A stretch of DNA of 64,000 bases from assembly GCA_003255065.1 (NCBI GenBank), contig QAOA01000628.1, positions 3,029-67,028 of the forward strand, written 5' to 3'. Shown here piece after piece: positions 11,507 to 23,237 of the stretch. This stretch comes from Cercis canadensis (Eukaryota > Streptophyta > Magnoliopsida > Fabales > Fabaceae). The position numbers were made by a program, and so were the translations under genes. Position 1 is the stretch's first letter; every line of letters starts with the position of its first letter. The notes under the pieces were generated by a model. It made no database searches and was not told the DNA's origin. It saw nothing but the letters and a program-made list of their open reading frames with translations.

Positions 11507-11975
11507 CTGTTTGAGAGTAGAGTTTAAAGTGAAACGAAAGGAAAGGAGATGAGAGAAAAGAGAGGAAAGAGAAAGGGAGGGATTTTTCTCTCATTTGTTT
11601 GGATAATTAAAATGAGCAAAAAGAAGGAAAGGAAAGGAAAAATCTTATTGTAAAATATTTTTACTAATTTACTCTTTATTATTAAAATAGACATATTTAA
11701 TATAAAATTAAATGATATAATACACTTATTTCTTAATAAAAGGGTGAGGAATTTTTTTAAAAAAATAAAGAGGTATAATAATCATTTTAACATATTTTCT
11801 CTCCAAACGCTCCAATTTGGAGGAACACAAAAATGAATCAAAAAAGGAGTGTGGGGATTGCATCTTATCCACTGGTTTCATCTCATTTTTTAAGACAAAT
11901 CTTCTAAACAAGGGAGAATGAAGTTTTATTCCTCCTCTCTTATTTCCTTTCCCCTCCAAAGTAACTCCCAAACAA
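11507..11975. mobile_element. Candidate MITE, about 470 bp
   Basis: The left end is tctgtttgagagtagagt followed by a purine-rich GGAAAGGA tract. The right end, reverse-complemented, is gtttgtttgggagttact followed by GGAGGGGAAAGGA. Imperfect terminal inverted repeats with these purine tracts are typical of short plant DNA elements. A precise target-site duplication could not be assigned. Confidence 0.5.
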
Positions 11976-13270
11976 ACTCAGAAGTTCAAAGAACATGTGG
12001 TTAAGTGGTATTAAGATTATTTTTTAGGTTTGTGATTGTTTTTAAGATTTACTAGTTTTGTATTTAAATTCAAAATCATAGCAAAAAAATATTAAAAAAA
12101 AATCTCCTATGAATATGATGGACTGAAACTAAAAAAGCTAACAAAATTTGACTCATCTCCCAATGGTAATGTGTAGCATGACTAAGATCTGAATTTGAAA
12201 GTACTTCCAATACAATCATAGCTTAAATTAATATATCATGCTTTGTTTAATAAACATTTATCTTTTTTCATATAAAAAAAAATATTTCTCTTCCCATAGT
12301 GTTCACTTTAAAAGATACCTATAAACTTCTATTTTGCTCGAAAACAAAATGAAAAAGGTCAAGAGGGAAAGTAAATAAAACTGTGGAGAATGGAAAAAAA
12401 AAATTAGAAGGTTAAAAACATTTTTTATGTGGAAAAAAGGAAAATATTTTTCATTTTTTATTTGGATATCATATAAACAAGGGAAATGAAGGTAAAGAAA
12501 AAAAGAAAACTTTTAAAATTACATATCAATCTATAACTAATTTTTATGGAAATGCTATTTAAAAGAAAGTTTATGTAGTCACTAAAAAGATACTCTATCG
12601 GTTAAATACTTGAACTTTTATTATAAAGATCTTGTGTAGGAATATATTATTTCTTGTTGTGTAGCCTCTATTAAACCAAAAAAACAAAAAAAAAAACTTA
12701 AATAATTTAATTGAATGCTCTAAATTTACGTTTTAATTTAATTTTTCTTCATTTTTATAGGGATTAATTTTGATGCAATTAAAATTATATATAGTTCTTA
12801 TCTTAAAGGAGTGAAATAGAAGAAAGGGTAGAACCTTGACATAAAAAAATCTAACTTTTATAACCAAATGAGATGTGATCAAACCAACACATTCTCTTTA
12901 CTTTGCAAACAAAGTATAATTGACTCCTTATATTTATTTCTCACAAAAGTATTTCCTCAAATGGTGTTGGTGAACTTGCATCCTAAACTAGAGACTATNA
13001 TATGTCATGAAAAAAAAAAAATTATTAAAATTAACTATATAGACAAGAAAAATGAAAATTTTAAATATAATATAGACATAATTAATTTTAAATAAAAAAG
13101 AATTCAATACTAATATATAATATACTGAAAATGGTGTTGTTATCTCGGACTCGGCCGTCTTATCACTATATTAAATGAATATAAAGTAATTTTTGTTGCG
13201 AGTAAAATTATCTATAATTATTGTACTTGCTCTCTTCCTATTATTATTTTTTTTTTGTTTCTCTTTTCTC
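11976..13270. other. AT-rich intergenic sequence
   Basis: Very AT-rich, with A- and T-runs and a single N at 12999. A SINE-like stretch is at about 11998-12085. No coding sequence was recognised. Confidence 0.4.
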
Positions 13271-13274
13271 TTTG

Positions 13275-13594
13275 CACGTGTTCAATTTTGCTGTTTAAAT
13301 AACTATTGGTGCATTACACATGTTACAACTAGTTAAGTATAATATAGTGGAGTATGGGAGTCCTCATTGCTCACTTCCTAAACTCTTTGTTTTTTTGGCC
13401 ATCATTTCCTAACTCTATTAAGAAAATGTAAAAATAATTTTTTTAAAAAAAATAAAGTCGGGCTGCTGCATAAGCATAACGTTTGTTTCTGCTTGCCTCT
13501 TCTCTTTTAATTTCCTCGTTTCACTTTTCACCAACTGCACCAAAATTATCTTCTTCCTCTCTCCCTCTTTCTTCCACTCTTATAATTATAAATA
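13275..13594 (+). promoter_or_regulatory. Putative core promoter of CYP704 copy C
   Basis: A TATA box (TATAAATA) lies at 13587-13594, 55 bases upstream of the start codon. This predicts transcription starting near 13618-13625. A G-box core CACGTG is at 13275-13280. The ATG at 13603 lies upstream of the predicted start site and out of frame, so it should not matter. There is no experimental support. Confidence 0.5.
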
Positions 13595-13648
13595 GAGCTA
13601 ATATGCATTTTCTTTCACAACATCTCTTGAACAACAAGAACCACAACA

Positions 13649-16444
13649 ATGGATACCCTGTTCACTCTGTTGACTTTCATAATAGCCTTCACGATTTTGG
13701 GTCTCTTGCTGGCTGTCTGTTTTCTCATGCTCTCTATCTTCGCCGGAAAATCCATAGGGAACCCAAAATACGCACCGGTGAAAGGCACCATGTTCCATGA
13801 GGTGCTCCACTTGAACACCCTCTATGATCACCAGACGGAGACTGCAAAAACCCATCCAACTTTCCGGCGTCTAGCGCCGGGACAAAGCATGGTGTTCACG
13901 GTCGATCCTCGAAATGTCGAGCACATACTGAAAACCCAGTTCCATAAATATCCCAAAGGTAAGTATATTCAGGAAATGGTGTGCGATCTTTTTGGTCAGG
14001 GGATTTTTGCCATTGATGGTGACAAGTGGAAGCAGCAGAGGAAGCTTGCAAGTTATGAATTCTCAACAAGAGTTCTTAGAGACTTCAGTTGCTCTGTTTT
14101 CAGAACCAACGCTGCCAAATTGGTTAGACTTCTTTCTGACTTTTCCCATGCGGGTCTGGTTTTTGATATGCAGGTAAGTGGTTAGATTTTCAATTAAAGT
14201 GTTACAAATTACAATTAGTTTTTTAAATTTTAAGTGGGTTCAATTTCTTCCTCGTTAGATATTCTTTGAATTTTTAAGTACATTTTTTTTTTTGGTAAGT
14301 TTTAAGGTTAGTTATTCAAGTGATATTTATACCAAGCAAGTAAAATTGATAATTAGAATAATTTGTGTTGTTTATTTTACTCAACAAATATGTCGTCAAA
14401 TAAAACAAATAGCAAAAATTATCATAATATAAATACTGCTTATAATATTAAATAATTTGCCAAATTTTAATTGATGTGTTGGACAGTAAGGTAACATGAT
14501 TATCGTATTAATTAGCTCTAAGTTGAAGGAACATAGAAAGAGAGATGAAATTGACATCATCTAGAGGTGCTAAAATAAAATTTTATGAAAAGAAGAGGAC
14601 CAAAAGTAAAAGTTTCTTTTCTATATATATATTACAATTGCCAACATTACATTATGATAGGGTGTTTGTTCTTTTACTAGGATGTACTGATGAGGTGCAC
14701 TTTGGACTCCATATTCAAAGTTGGATTTGGAGTAGAATTGAATTGCTTAGAGGGATCAAACAAAGAAGGAAGTGAATTCATGAAGGCCTTCGATGATTCA
14801 AACGCTTTAGTTCATCGGCGCTTTATTGATCCATTCTGGAAGCTCAAGAGGTTTCTTAACATTGGTTCTGAAGCCACCCTTAAGAAGAATGTCAAAGTGA
14901 TTGATGATTTCGTGCATGCAATAATCAGGAAAAAAAGGGAACATTTGACTATTCAGCAAGATGCTGTGAGTTCAGTTACTTTCATTCCATTCTGAAAATT
15001 GTTGTTAATTGATCCTATTGCAAATGATAGTGTGAATTTTCCGAGGTACTGCTTTTGAAATTTTTCAAAACTGATGCAGAAATTTAAAACTTTGTTTTTT
15101 TTTTTTTATATATATTTTCTTTAGAATGACAAGGAGGATATACTTTCGAGGTTTTTGATGGAGAGCAAGAAGGACCCAAAAAATATGACTGATCAATACC
15201 TAAGGGATATAATTCTAAACTTTATGATTGCTGGCAAAGACACAAGTGCTAACACACTCTCATGGTTCTTCTACATGCTTTGCAAGTACCCTCTTATACA
15301 GGAGAAGATTTTCCAAGAAGTGAAAGATGTCACCAGTAGCCAAGAAAGTAAACCCAAAATAGAGGAGTTTGTGGCCAATATAACAGATGCCACCCTTGAT
15401 AAAATGCATTATCTTCATGCAGTATTGACAGAGACTTTGAGGCTGTACCCCGCAGTCCCTATTGTGAGTTCTATAAATTCACTCAAAGCCATCTTAAAAT
15501 ATACATTCTATATTCTTTCAAGCTTTTACCTTTTCTTTTTCAACTGATTTTTCCTATTACAGGTAATATTATATGATACTTTTAACGTTTAAGTGTCTTT
15601 GGAATATACTTTATATCCAAATGAAACGATTTCATTTAAAAAAGAATAAGAAAAATTGAAAATGCTATCAAAAGTGGTAGGATTCACAAATACTCAAATA
15701 TTACGAGCAAAATGATTTGTAAATGAATGAAATTCTTAAATTAATATGACTCAAAACGTTCTCCTTCGCCTTTTGATTTTCTTTTAATGTTAGTCACACC
15801 AACTCAAGTGATCTTCCCATGGCCAATTGAATAACTTACTGAATCCAAATAATTAGTCAATGCCTTGGCTCTCATTTCTTCTGATTCTATCTACGTGCCA
15901 TGTTGTGGTATGAAAACAAGACCACTCATGATATGTATCTTGTTTTTGTCACTGGTGTGAGTTTGTTATACTAGGATGGGAGGGAAGCAGAAAGCAATGA
16001 CACCCTTCCTGATGGCTACAAAGTGAAAAAGGGTGATGGAATTAACTACATGGCTTATGCTATGGGAAGGATGCCCTACATTTGGGGGGAAGATACTGAG
16101 GAATTTCGACCTGAAAGATGGCTCAACAATGGAGTTTTTCAACCTGAATCTTCATTCAAATTCGTGGCTTTCCATGTTAATCTCATCACTGTTTTAATTT
16201 CTTAATTCTTCTCAGCTAAGACTTGTACAGTGCTCAAACTTTTTATGCCTTGCTATGCTTGCAGGCCGGTCCGCGTATCTGCTTAGGGAAAGAATTTGCT
16301 TACAGACAGATGAAAATAGTGTCAATGGCTCTTCTTCGTTTCTTCCGATTTAAATTAGCAAATGAAAAAAGGAATATAACTTACAGGCCCATGTTTACAC
16401 TTCACATGGACAAGGGTCTCCCTCTCTGTGCAGTTCCTAGGTAG
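13649..16444 (+). CDS. CYP704: Cytochrome P450, CYP704 family (CYP704C1-like), copy C, intact
   Basis: Five exons: 13649-14173, 14681-14965, 15125-15463, 15975-16175 and 16265-16444. All junctions are phase 0 with GT-AG borders, giving 509 aa, the usual family length. A membrane anchor spans residues about 5-32, followed by a Pro hinge (YAPVKG). Key motifs: helix C WxxxR (Trp127/Arg131), I-helix AGKDTS (306-311), ExxR (Glu373/Arg376), FRPERW (427-432) and the heme loop FHAGPRICLG with Cys456. CYP704 enzymes studied elsewhere are ER-bound fatty-acid omega-hydroxylases using NADPH-P450 reductase. Substrate here is inferred only. Exon 1 spans a position where copy E has an intron. This is the best preserved C-type member; B is its broken twin. 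Confidence 0.95.
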
Positions 16445-16562
16445 ACAACTACATGATGGTATTGGACAGCAAAGGAGCTGATTTATGTGTGTTGCGTGTG
16501 TTCTTGTTGTTGTTGTTGTCTTTGGTCTGTTCAGTTGGTTCTGGAACAGGTTTGTTTGAATC

Positions 16563-16568
16563 AATAAA
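16563..16568 (+). promoter_or_regulatory. Poly(A) signal AATAAA of copy C
   Basis: A canonical AATAAA lies 119 bases after the stop codon, following a TTG-rich stretch (about 16504-16520). This is a plausible plant 3' end. Confidence 0.5.
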
Positions 16569-16569
16569 G

Positions 16570-17850
16570 GAAAAAAAATAAAAATAAAAAACGTTGCATT
16601 TCTGAAAGTCAGTTATGCCTTTAGTGAAGAAAAAATGTGTAATTATTCATGAATCCATCTTTGTCTTATATTTCGGAATGCATTTGTGCCACCTTTGCAA
16701 TGAAATGGTCTATGTAAAACTAATTTTGGAGCCCTACTTGAGAAATATAGAGCGAAGTTACGGAAATACATTCTTGAAGATTGATTTTGTGTATATTTTC
16801 TCAATGTGACAAAAAATATTATGGGAATTATGAGATACTCATTTCATTAATTTACTCTTGATTTGCACATTAATTTCTTATCATATTTCTAAATTATTTT
16901 ATTTCATTATTACAAAGTTTTAAGCAGTCAGTTTCTTTTTAATAAGTTGTCAATTCAAGAGCTTTCAAAAGTTATTAGATAAATTTTATTACTTTTTGTG
17001 ATTTTTAGCTAAATGAAAGCTCTCCTTACACTATTTTTGGTTTTTATAATTAATAACTTATTCTCAATGTCATTCATCAAAGTTTTATTATTTTAAATCG
17101 TATTGAATTTTCCTTAACACTTTATTTTTAACTAATTTCAGGTTTATTGGAAATAAAAATGGTTCTAATTATTTCATCACCTTCTGCCTCAAAACACAAT
17201 ATTAGTTTTGCCTAAAATATACAAAGTTATGAGTGATTATTTACAGTTGAAAGCTAGTTTTCTTTATTTCTCTATATATTTCTTTCACACTTTTATTCAA
17301 CCACAATATATCAAATACTTGTTTATTGTTCTTTCAAGTATTTATTAAAACAAAAGTAAATAAGTACATTACATTAATCTAGTGTTGAAAATGAAAAGTA
17401 GTATTCCGTATGAATTAAAAAAAATATTATTGTTTGGTTCTTGGTAAAAAAAAATACCATTTAGTTTTTAAATATGAAAAAAATTCTAATTTAGTTTCTT
17501 TTCATATTATGAATGTTTAAAATATTCTTGATGTTATGTAGTTATTATATTAAAAAATGAATAAAATAATCACATATATAAATAGAATAATCAATTAAAC
17601 GGCTTGTAGCCGAATGGTACTAAAGTTGTTATCAAGACTTATAAGTTTTGTGCTTGAATATAAAGTTGTAGCCAAGAGTACAACAAAATAGATAAAATAA
17701 TTAAATATAATTAAAAATATTTCATATTATATGAAAAGATTTAAATTAAATTTTTTTATGTTTAATATCAAATGATGATTTTTCACAACTCGAGGAACCA
17801 ATCTAATAAGTTTCTCAAAATAAATTGAGAAAGTGAATTTTTAAAACATA
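16570..17850. other. Intergenic between copies C and D
   Basis: AT-rich with no gene recognised. A SINE-like element is at about 17598-17690 (separate entry). Confidence 0.45.
17598..17690 (+). mobile_element. Degenerate tRNA-derived SINE candidate
   Basis: TAGCCGAATGG at 17607-17617 fits the tRNA A-box consensus TRGYNNARNNG. A weak B-box-like 'gtgcttgaatat' follows about 40 bases later. Similar phrases ('agttttgt.tttgaat.taaa') occur near 11165, 12050 and 22560. It is an old, decayed copy with uncertain ends. Confidence 0.35.
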
Positions 17851-17866
17851 GTTGTATTATCATATT

Positions 17867-17945
17867 ACGTGGCACGTGACATTCCCCCCGTATCCGGTGT
17901 CCCGCCACATATACCGGTTGTTTGCTTCCTCGATTCCTATATATG
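17867..17945 (+). promoter_or_regulatory. Putative promoter of CYP704 copy D
   Basis: ACGTGGC at 17867-17873 overlaps a palindromic G-box CACGTG at 17873-17878. This pair looks like an ABRE/G-box for bZIP or bHLH factors. A TATA box (TATATATG) is at 17938-17945, 60 bases before the start codon. In-frame ATGs at 17852 and 17959 lie upstream of the expected transcription start (about 17970), so the ATG at 18005 is preferred. Regulation by ABA or stress is inference only. Confidence 0.5.
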
Positions 17946-18004
17946 CATGCAGTGTCAGCATGCGCTCTTTCACTCACTGGTCACAGCATTTCACAAACAA
18001 CAAG

Positions 18005-21000
18005 ATGGGCATCTTATTCACTCTTTTGACTTTCATTGCCTCTGCGTTTCTGGGTCTCTTCCTTCTCTTCTCTCTTCTCATTCTCAGCATCTTCACGGGA
18101 AAATCCATAAGGGACCCGGAATACCCACCTGTGAAAGGCACAGTTTTTAACCAGCTATTCCACTTCAAAACACTCTACCATTACCAAACTGAAATTGCCA
18201 TAAAGCACCCAACTTTCCGGCTGCTTGCTCCGGGAAAAAGCAAAGTGTTCACTGCAGATACACGAAACATCGAACATATATTGAAAACCCAGTTCGAGAA
18301 ATACACCAAAGGCGCGTATTGCATTGTGACTGATCTTTTCGGTCTGGGGATTTTTGCCGTGGATGGTGAGAAATGGAGGCAACAGAGGAAGCTTGCGAGC
18401 TTTGAATTCTCCACAAGAGTTCTTCGAGATTTCAGTTGCTCTGTTTTCAGAAGGAATGCTGCCAAATTGGTTAGAGTTATTTCAGAATTTTCCCATGAGT
18501 GTATGGGTTTTGACATGCAGGTAAGTGATTGAATTTTCTTTGGAATGACAATTGGCAAGCATAATTCTTGGAGAGCTGGCATTAATTAGTTCTAATATTA
18601 GTGTTCTAACTTCTAATTGGTTTCTCATATTGTTCAGTCTTGGAATCAAGGTTCTGATTTATTCAACAAAGTTAAGTTATTAGTATCAATAAACTATCTC
18701 ACCTAAAAGCTTAAACGCATGAATGATTTTATATCTAATACACTCATGCACGCGAAAGTCTTTTGGGCTTGAAGCACCCACTTACTCCTTGTGTTGAAGT
18801 TTCAATTTAATTGAGAAAGTAGGGCGGAATGATTGATCTCTTAACTACTTGGCAAAAAAACTCTGATACTATATAAAAAATGATTCAATCTCCTTAAGCT
18901 TTTGGGTGAGATGATTTCTTGACAATTAGAAAGGAAGAGCAAGGATGCTTTTTTTTTTCTTTAACATGCTCCCTAGCAAGGTGGAAGTAGAATTGAAATA
19001 GTGGAGGGGCTAAAGTGAAAAATATTAAGGGAGCCAAGCATATATTTTAGAAAAATTAAGTCAAACATATAAGGCAAATTTTGTAAAATTTTATCAATTT
19101 TGGGGGGCCATAGGGTAGCTTAGGTCCTCCCTTGTTACGTAAAAGCTTTTTGAACTTGAAGAGTGGACAAAACACTACTACTTACAACCTTGTTAAAAAA
19201 TTTAACTTAATTATTAAGAGTAAGGGAGCCGTGAGAATTAAATTCCTATTTACTTGTTTAAGAACACTCTATTATCATGTCAAGGAATTATCTATCCCAA
19301 ACTTAACTATTAGGAGGAAACCTAGGGATAACTTTTGTCTATAACATTGTAGGGCTAGTATTTGACTGGTTAGAATCTGAATCAATATGGGTGCAGAAAA
19401 TAGAGACAAATCAGAACTTGCTTTTAGCCTTTTAAGGTATTTTATTTCAATTGATAATACTATTATTACAGAATTTGGTGCAAGTTATGGTTACTGAGTT
19501 TGTTCTTTTTATAGGATGTACTAATGAGATGCACTTTGGACTCCATATTTAAAGTTGGATTTGGACTGGATTTGCACTGCTTGGATGGGTCTAGCAAAGA
19601 GGGAAGTGAATTCATGAAGGCCTTTGATGATTCCAATGCTTTTGTTTATAGGCGCTATGTGGATCCATTTTGGAAGCTCAAGAGGTTTCTTAACATTGGT
19701 TCTGAAGCAATCCTCAAGAAGAATGTCCAAATTATTGATGATTTTGTGCATGGTCTAATTAAGACCAAAAGGAAACTTTTGGCAATCCAGCAGGATTCTG
19801 TGAGTTCAATAATTTCCATCATGCCTCCTCAATTTTGGATTTAATCTGTTTGAATGATTTCTTATGTGTGACTTTTGTGATACTAATTAAAATTCTAGCA
19901 GACATTTGAGTTATATAACTTATATTCATCACACTAGCCAAGCCCTATTAATATTTTCATCTCTATACATGCATTTTTTCTCAATGGCTTTTAAGTCAAA
20001 CACTAGATGTACCCTTTTCCCCTCTTAAAAGATTTTTTTTTCAGATTCTACTATTTATGTTTCTGTATTGATAAAATTTCAAAATTGTGGTGCTTCCCAG
20101 AGTGATAAGGAAGATATACTTTCGAGATTTTTGTTAGAGAGCAAGAAGGACCCAAAAAATATGACTGATCAGTATCTGAGGGATATAATTTTGAATTTTA
20201 TGATTGCCGGAAAAGATACAAGTGCAAACACTCTATCATGGTTCTTCTACATGCTCTGCAAGTACCCTCTTATACAGGAAAATATTGCCCAGGAAGTGAA
20301 AGATGTTACTTGTAGCCAGGAAAGTGAACACAGTATAGATGAGTTTGTGGCATATATAACAGACGCCACCATTGAAAGAATGCACTACCTTCATGCAGCA
20401 TTGACAGAAACCTTGAGGCTGTATCCTGCAGTCCCTGTGGTGAGTTCTACAAAATTTCTAAGAATCATCTTGATATGGGTAGTATCACCTGCTACTTAAG
20501 CATTTTCTATTTGATTGTTGTTCTGTATTTATGTCAATTACACCTACTAATGCTTGCCTAGCAACTAGGCATTCTGATCCCGTGTAACCTGTGAATGCTT
20601 GTGAATTTCCTTCCTTGGATTTCATTTATTTGATGAATTTGTCTTTGGTGTGATACAAGAATGGGAGGACAGCAGATGCACCTGATATCCTTCCTGATGG
20701 CTACAAACTGAATAAGGGGGATGGAGTATACTACTTGGCCTATGCTATGGGTAGGATTCCTTACATTTGGGGGAACGATGCTGAGGAATTTCGACCCGAA
20801 AGATGGCTCAAGGATGGAGTTTTTCAACCCGAATCTTCATTCAAATTCATAGCTTTCCATGTTAGTGTCACTGATTTCCCTAATTGTTCAAGTCTAAAAT
20901 TTTTGCAGTGTTCCAACATTTTAAGCTTCAACTGTGTTTTCAGGCTGGTCCTCGTATCTGCATAGGGAAGGACTTTGCTTATAGACAGATGAAAATAGTG

Positions 21001-21123
21001 TCAATGGCTCTTCTGCGCTTCTTCCGGTTTAAATTGGCCAATGAAACAGAGAATATAACTTATAGGACCATGTTTACACTTCACGTGGACAAGGGCCTCC
21101 CTCTCTCTGCTGTTCCAAGGTAG
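18005..21123 (+). CDS. CYP704: Cytochrome P450, CYP704 family (CYP704C1-like), copy D, intact
   Basis: Five exons: 18005-18520, 19515-19799, 20101-20439, 20660-20860 and 20944-21123. Every junction is phase 0, giving 506 aa. The start was chosen to match copy C (MGILFTLLTF) and the TATA box. The N-terminal anchor is residues about 4-32. Motifs: WRQQR in helix C, I-helix AGKDTS with Asp306, ExxR (Glu370/Arg373), FRPERW, and heme loop FHAGPRICIG with Cys453. It is two residues shorter than C just before helix C. Expected to be an ER-anchored fatty-acid hydroxylase; substrate unknown. Over about 48 residues around the I helix it is identical to copy C, more conserved than the flanks. This could be gene conversion or strong constraint. 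Pseudogene A is its twin. Confidence 0.95.
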
Positions 21124-21883
21124 GCTCATGAGGAGTGTTCATATTTGGAGGAGCATCTCTTGTGTTTTCACCTTGCCATTTCTGTACTTATCAAAGTCTT
21201 TTGCTTCTTACTGAAGAAAATGTGAAGTTATAGGCTAGGAACTTGTTTGCTAGATTTCCACAATAGCCTGGCCTCTGAATTTAGTTCAGTCTCCACTCTA
21301 TAGTTTCTTCTATTCTGCATCCTATGTTTTTTCGGTTGACTTATTAAGTTGAGATTCTGAAGTAAACTGCAGATTATTCATTACTAATTCTCTCATGCTG
21401 CTAGGTTTTTTTACAAGTAGTTATATTTTTGCAATGCATTTCTGCTATCTTGCTCGGGAAAGTAGAGATTATATTTTTTGGAGAATGTAGATTTTCCAAT
21501 GGTTTCTGTCAAATTGATTTTGAAGTCATGCTTGAGAAATATAGCAAATTTACTGAAAAAGTTCGTCCATAGACTCAGCTCAAAATTGAAAGTATTCAAT
21601 TATGTCCTTGATAGTGGAGTTTCATGCTTATTTACGAAACTAATAGAGACAATTACACGGACTGATAGATGTCACATGGCGTGGATACCATTTTTAATTA
21701 GCACTTTGGTTGTTTTGAGTTCAAAATGATTGACAAGAAGAAAACTGTCAAATACAAGACAATGCTCAATCTTCACATTAAGCATTCCTTAGATATGGAA
21801 ACTGATCCAACGCCAACCGAGTTGATTTATCAATGTAGGAAGATTGTGTTTGAATCAGTTCAAAAGAGAATTAATTGTTTTTA
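21124..21883. other. 3' region of copy D and spacer
   Basis: Untranslated and intergenic sequence. A frame at about 21717-21880 has weak P450 C-terminal flavour (KYKTMLNLHI-like text near 21750: 'atacaagacaatgctcaatcttcacatta'), which may be a relic of another P450 3' end. Nothing else was recognised. Confidence 0.35.
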
Positions 21884-22600
21884 AACTAGTTGCTAGGTTC
21901 TTCTTGTCGTAGATAGTTTCTTAGTTATGATGATTGGTCAAGGACACAAGTATTGTAAGAAGTAAAACTGTTTGTAAATTGTAACATCCCTTCTTGTGCT
22001 TTATGCAACTTACGGAAAACTACATTTGGATATTAAAACAGAACAATGATAGAGAACCTCAGGTCCTACCAGTCACATAGCTGGTAGAGACCAACCCTCA
22101 TGGTGATGGGTGCTCTAATAAGATGGAAAACTGTCCCCTATGTCCATTCTTGGACTTGTGGGATTGTGAAATATAGCAGCATTATTTCACCAGAAAAAGA
22201 AATCTGAAACCATTACATCACAAATAGAGCATCATCTCAAGATATTTTATACAAAGCTTTACCAAAACATGTAGTAACCAATCCTAATGGTTGGCCTCTG
22301 AGAATGACAAGCATATTTTCTTTGTTTCCTGATGTAAAGGAAAAAAAAAAAGTCTGAAAGGGAATATGTTGCATTTATTGGTTGGAAGATAAGCTCAACA
22401 ATCAGCTAGAAAGTTTATAAAGTCTGATGTAATATACTTCAACTGAAAAGGACTCACAACTGAAAGTTAGACTATATTATTCTCACACCATTTACAAGCT
22501 TTAAATCATAGACAGAGCATCATCTACTAAAAATTAAACAGTTCGTCTTAAAATTTTATAAATTTTGTGTTTGAGTTTAAAGTTATAACAAAAAATACTA
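21884..22600 (+). repeat. Segmental duplicate of 10.43-11.2 kb (second copy)
   Basis: This block matches 10428-11200 closely, starting at 'actagttgctaggttcttct'. It lies directly downstream of the intact copy D and is taken as the ancestral setting of the block. Confidence 0.85.
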
Positions 22601-23237
22601 AAATTTATTTAATAAAAGAAATTTTAAAAAATAAAAGCATAATCTAATATAAGTAATACAAAATCAAAATTTTAGATTAATTCAATTAAAATTTATGTGG
22701 ATATAATTAAACTCAAATATTACTAGAGAACTTTTTTAGTATTAGATAAATAAAACTATATCTTTTGGCTAAGAAAACGAGATAATATTGATTCGAACTT
22801 AAAATTTTTATTTTTTTTTAAAGAAATTCCTAAATCAGTACTTGTGTACTCATAAATAATATTACATTAGAGTAGATACACAAATCCTGTAGGGTGTTTT
22901 TATTATTTAGGAAAATAATATTATATGGGAAATTATTTTCCAAAGAAAATGTTTTCTTAAAACTCATGAGATTTTCTTTGAATTACTACAAAACAAAAAA
23001 AATTATTTTTTACCAGCTTGAATTTCTTTGATGCTTGAAGATTCGAACTCAATTTCTTTCTATCCAACTTCATCAACACCATTTATCTCTCCACAGTAAG
23101 TTTGGTCACCGGTGAGAATGAAATTAATGCAAATGAGTTTTTTGTAGTAAGATGACCCGTTTATAACTAACGACAAGATACGAGAAAACACCAAGTGTCA
23201 TCGACGACCTTTTTTTTTTTCTTCTTCACCTTTGAGC
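22601..23237. other. Upstream region of copy E
   Basis: AT-rich spacer. No convincing TATA box was found; a T/C-rich tract precedes the start at 23208-23231. It shares no obvious sequence with the C or D promoters, in line with E being the most diverged member. Confidence 0.4.

Noticed and set aside
17852..18004. N-terminal extension of copy D from an in-frame ATG at 17852 or 17959
   Set aside because: A TATA box lies at 17938-17945, so both ATGs precede the expected transcription start. The extension has no P450 counterpart, and the ATG at 18005 aligns with copy C.
23232..23237. Start of copy E at a TTG at 23232
   Set aside because: It is not an ATG. The ATG at 23238 gives a normal anchor sequence.
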